This document shows positions 60,755-64,000 of a stretch of DNA of 64,000 bases, in pieces. The notes beneath the pieces were generated by a model. It saw nothing but the letters and a program-made list of their open reading frames with translations. It did no database searches and was not told the origin of the DNA. The translations under genes were made by a program, and so were the position numbers. The DNA is from Podaxis mareebaensis (Eukaryota > Basidiomycota > Agaricomycetes > Agaricales > Agaricaceae), in NCBI GenBank assembly GCA_018524725.1, contig JAEUWP010000503.1, positions 179,758 to 243,757 of the forward strand. The letters run 5' to 3'. Within the stretch, counting starts at the first letter, position 1. The number at the start of each line of letters is the position of its first letter.

Positions 60755-60770
60755 AAGAGCATGGCATTGG
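60755..60770 (+). repeat. target-site duplication, right
   Basis: AAGAGCATGGCATTGG, second copy. The first two A may belong to the poly-A tail. Confidence 0.88.
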
Positions 60771-61345
60771 TATTACCACCCAAGAACACTCAGGGGGCAT
60801 TTCTCTAGAGGACATGATTCAGTCCTCTCAAGGCCTTGTACAAATCTGAGACTTATCCAAGGATCAATTCATGGTCTACAAGTTAAAGAGTTCCTCTTCA
60901 GGTCCTTCTTCTCCCTCCCCTTCTTCCCCCAGTCCTGCCAATACTACTGGACAGTTCCAAAGTTTGGCCACATCTGACATGGAGCCAAGTCAGCACTTAC
61001 TGTTGACTCTGGCTGCTTCCACTCTGAAGTCATCACCTTTTCCACTGGCAGTATCCCCTCCCAGGCAGACCTCAATACTCTCTCTGCCTGCCTTCCCTCT
61101 GCACTCAAGAGCACCTCTATCACCCTCCCTGTTTCCTGATCCTTTATCAAGATTGTGGACATTCCTTTCTTCTCAGCTGATGGCTTCACCCTCACAGCTG
61201 ACCAAGTCAAGACTGAGGCCTTGGCCTCTCCCTTCTTTCCCTCCTCTGATGTGCACCATCTACATGTCATATGCAATTCCACCAGGTCTGATACTGCCAC
61301 TGTGTGGATTGACTTGGTTGACTCCCAATGCAGTACCCTTGCTGC
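60771..61345 (+). mobile_element. older retroelement copy, 3' part
   Basis: Continues the ORF1 of 58535-58693. It contains LLTLAASTLKSSPFPLAVS-frame sequence matching the younger copy's DSGCFHSGVITFSTG block at the DNA level, then a block ending GTGTGGATTGACTTGGTTGA. Compared with the younger copy about 0.7 kb is missing between the Pro/Ser-rich start and the middle domain, and the zinc knuckles are absent. Confidence 0.75.
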
Positions 61346-61349
61346 CTCC

Positions 61350-61740
61350 ATCAGTGAAATGGCTCAAAACTATTATTACATTTTGGTCTATGTATAGTAT
61401 TCAAAAGATAGAATAGACATTAATAGCGAAAAAAAACATTCGAAGCAGTATGTAAGGGCACACAATGTTTTCGGCGGTATAACAGCATGGCCGAAACATT
61501 TGAACACGTTTCTTACGCCATCGAATCCTTTTGTTCAGAATGTATTGACCCGCAATGATATTTCAGGTAGATATTCATATTCAACATTTTTTCAGCATTC
61601 AAAATGTAAAATCTTTCCATTTTCCGGAATAATGAGCGAAAATGTAAGATTAAAAAACATTGGCATAACATACATGGGCATATTAGTGTTAGTAGTGCTT
61701 AAATGGCTATATAGACAGCAGATCTTGCGGGCATAGGAGA
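61350..61740 (+). repeat. AT-rich repeat R3, right copy (CpG retained)
   Basis: Diverged counterpart of 58184-58525. CpG-containing words here (AGCGAAAA, ATTCGAAG, TTTTCGGCGG) correspond to CpG-free words in the left copy. No coding motif. Confidence 0.4.
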
Positions 61741-62027
61741 GATTGTAAACCGTTCAGGCCACATATCGCATCAGCCCTGGTGATCACTGATTAATTTTAG
61801 CTGACCTAAATATAACGTGTTCTACAGTACCTACAGTATCTACAGTATCTACAGGCCCTACAGTATCTACAATAGACGTTTTCAAGTGAAAAACCCCTTC
61901 AGACCCGTGAATATGAGCAATGCCCAATTATTTGTTTGTACATGTATAGTGGGAACATGAACTTTGCGACTTGGAACTGATCTCGTCTCTCTTTTCAATC
62001 AAGCACACAGTATTGACACGCTACAGA

Positions 62028-62440
62028 ATGAACACTTTCCAACTGGTTGCTCTGTAAGTACTCTCATAACAGTCCTGGCACCTGCTCACTGACTCTAGAT
62101 ACTGCCGCGTCATCAACCGAATCTTTCGCCGCCTCCGTCGCAACACTCAATCTGCTAGGAACAATGGTAAGAAAACAATATTCTTCAATGAACGGAAGCT
62201 GAAAGCAACACAGAAGACAGTCAGAACAGTGGATACAATGCGGACAATGAACAGGAAATGCAAAACTCACCTAGGACCGAGTCAGAATGTAGATTGGCCG
62301 ACAATCTTCGCGAGGATGACAGCGACGAGGACGATGCGCGTACATTGCGAAACAAAAGCCTAGATAGGAATGAGGAGGATGGAGGTGAAGAAGAGGGCGG
62401 TGACAAGGATGAAGGGTATTTAGCGGACACAGAGACATAA
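62028..62440 (+). CDS. small acidic-tailed protein, unknown
   Basis: Three exons: 62028-62053, 62099-62166 and 62214-62440; 106 residues. The N-terminus MNTFQLVALYCRVINRIFRR is hydrophobic then basic (RRLRRNTQ). The rest is hydrophilic and increasingly acidic: SECRLADNLREDDSDEDDAR, LDRNEEDGGEEEGGDKDEGY, LADTET. No family recognised. A frameshifted tandem copy lies about 545 bases downstream. Whether it is expressed cannot be judged; three phased introns support it. Confidence 0.5.
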
Positions 62441-62656
62441 GGCATAAGGTACGCACCGTCCTTCGTTCCCAACTATACTCTCTCCCCAATGTACTCAAAA
62501 ATGTGTCCAGTGGAATGCCGTAGTCCCTACTTCAGTATTCCTTTCATAAACCAAGTTATAGAATTCCCTTCGTTGTTTGTGCTAATCCCAGCTCACAAGT
62601 ACACGGTCTCTTCAGACTTGGGATGACAAGACATCCTGCCGGGTGCGTATCTAGTA

Positions 62657-63045
62657 CTTACGAACCGAAGCTTTCACCACCTGCACCGCAATTTCCAATT
62701 TGTTAGAAACACCCATAAGATGATGCATTTTCTCCCATGAACAAGCACTGGAAGCCGCACGGAAAGCAAACAGGATGGCAAATATGATGTAGATGGCAGG
62801 GGGGATGCAGAAGACTCACCTGGGATCTCAGAACGAAGATTGGCCGAGAATCCTCACGAGGACAATGACAATGACGAAGATGTGCAACGTTACAGAATGA
62901 CAGCCTAGATGGGAACGAGCAGGGTGGAGACGAGAGGGAGGATGGTGGTAATTGGGGTGGCGATGCTGAGGACAAAGGATACGGAGGCATAGAGTATGTA
63001 CGTTCCCCATTCTCACTCCCCCAACGCACTCAAAATGCCTCCGAT
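62657..63045 (+). pseudogene. decayed tandem copy of the acidic-tailed gene
   Basis: DNA matches 62112-62505 throughout. SPGISERRLAENPHEDNDND corresponds to SPRTESECRLADNLREDDSD, then one base is lost and the match goes on in another frame (NDSLDGNEQGGDEREDGGN). The arginine-rich part shows TTCGCCGCCTCCGTCGC in copy 1 against TTCACCACCTGCACCGC here. Confidence 0.65.
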
Positions 63046-63373
63046 TTTTCTCAGTTGAACGCTATGCTCCATGCCTACGAAGAACACCCACCCAGGCTCC
63101 GGGAATGTGGGCTAGTCAAAAGACGAATGTATGTCTATGTTACGAAGGCAAAGATACGATGCAACTGAGAAAGAGGATAGGAAGTGCAAGAGGATGGGGA
63201 CAAGGAGGAAGAATGTGTCCAATGTAATTTCACCCCCCCTTCCACATCCTCATCCTCGTCATCTTCATCATCCTCGTTTTCCTTCTCCCCTTCCCCTTTT
63301 CCTGCTCTCTTTCTCCTCCCCCTCTTCCTCCTGCACCTCGACAGACGGCTGAAAGAATCTCCAGCCATTTCCC

Positions 63374-64000
63374 TCAGAATTTCGCCGCTCGATCACCCTT
63401 CCTAGCAGTGGCAGCTCTCGCACCCCTTCCTGCACCAGCCCTTCCAATCCTTCCCCTTCCCGCCCTGGGTGCAGACGCAGGTGACCCATCGTCACCCTTA
63501 CCTCTAGCCCTTTCTGCCACAATGACAAGCCCCTGGAGTAGAAGTGCAGGAAGCTGGAGTGTAATCCTGTCTGAGGCATTGGCCGCTTGGTCACCCGACT
63601 CAATATTGCGCCTTGTAATCTTGATTTCGCCTTGTAAGCCAGCCGTGACTGAGTCGAATACTTTGTTCATGACAGTACCAGGAACAGAACTTGAATATTT
63701 CAAGACGCTTTGAAAGACATCAAGGACCTCTGGATCTTGGATGGCATCACCAGAGTTGGCGACAGCTTCGACAGTAGCTGTTTACAACCTGTTAATTGAG
63801 TGTCCTGATTGCCTAGGATGATGCACTCACCTTTGAGGAGCCTTGTAGGTTCTTCTGATGAGAAGTCACAATCATTTGGTGTTTCATAGTTTTAGAATCT
63901 TAAACAAGCGCACTGACCTAGCCGTGGTTGTGGGCAAGACTGGAATGGTGTTTGGTTGATGCTGAGGTTTTTGGGAGTGGGCAGGGTTGAGGGTCTGTCA
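63374..64000 (-). CDS. condensin subunit 1 (CND1)-like N-terminal protein, 5' end beyond window
   Basis: Exons from the right edge: beyond 64000 to 63918, 63854-63831, and 63777-63374. The joint gives EEPTRLLKATVEAVANSGDA, then IQDPEVLDVFQSVLKYSSSV, PGTVMNKVFDSVTAGLQGEI and LPALLLQGLVIVAERARG. This order (repeated DPEVLDVF-x-S-x-LK, MNKVFDS-x-x-xGLQ-E-I) recalls the N-terminal part of basidiomycete condensin Cnd1. The protein then ends in a Gly/Arg-rich tail (APRAGRGRIGRAGAGRGARA) and a stop, where full Cnd1 would continue for about 1000 residues. So it is either a truncated duplicate or a different protein of similar start. Family call is from memory of motifs and is tentative. Confidence 0.45.

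Noticed and set aside
1..64000. CRISPR arrays, rRNA, tRNA, replication origins
   Set aside because: No regularly spaced short repeats and no convincing tRNA arms were found by eye; the genome is eukaryotic.

Overview
This window comes from a filamentous basidiomycete, most likely an Agaricomycete. Genes carry many short GT-AG introns (about 45-65 bases) ending in CTAG or CAG, and some exons are only 3-19 bases long. The gene set fits: a fungal caleosin, NACHT-type STAND proteins, an oligopeptide transporter (OPT), and a CCHC zinc-knuckle retroelement ORF1. I joined exons by hand from conserved protein segments and splice signals, so the splice sites are predictions. No tRNA, rRNA or CRISPR array was seen.

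Layout. At 1-1.9 kb a GH71/99-like hydrolase runs off the left edge, facing a YFH7-type P-loop kinase. At 2.8-10.8 kb lies a dead block: a truncated NPC1 pseudogene (-) head to head with a DPH1 pseudogene (+), then an RS-domain fragment, with a dispersed repeat of about 560 bases outside each end in the same orientation. At 12.2-15.0 kb are a caleosin gene and two FKBP12 genes, one intact and one with a nonsense codon. At 15.2-23.7 kb lies a nearly CpG-free tract holding a degenerate MscS-type channel and a repeat present at both ends. At 23.4-30.4 kb two paralogous NACHT genes (-) flank a GPALPP/DUF3752 gene (+). At 31.1-38.1 kb are an adenosine-deaminase-like gene, a Ser/Pro-rich orphan and an SDR dehydrogenase. 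Two more intact FKBP12 genes follow at 41.2 and 44.3 kb. APC11, a small coiled-coil gene and a many-exon OPT transporter occupy 47.0-53.1 kb. A second CpG-poor tract at 57.6-61.4 kb contains an ORF1-only retroelement inserted into an older copy of itself. The right end has a small acidic-protein gene with a decayed tandem copy, and a condensin-CND1-like N-terminal gene running off the edge.

Three themes link the parts. First, FKBP12 is present in four copies with almost the same exon structure. Second, four independent pairs of repeats show CpG in one copy replaced by TpG or CpA in the other, which points to decay of methylated cytosines. Third, the two NACHT proteins and a relic share a short N-terminal motif (consensus LSGAQN-I), a candidate signalling or self-assembly element.
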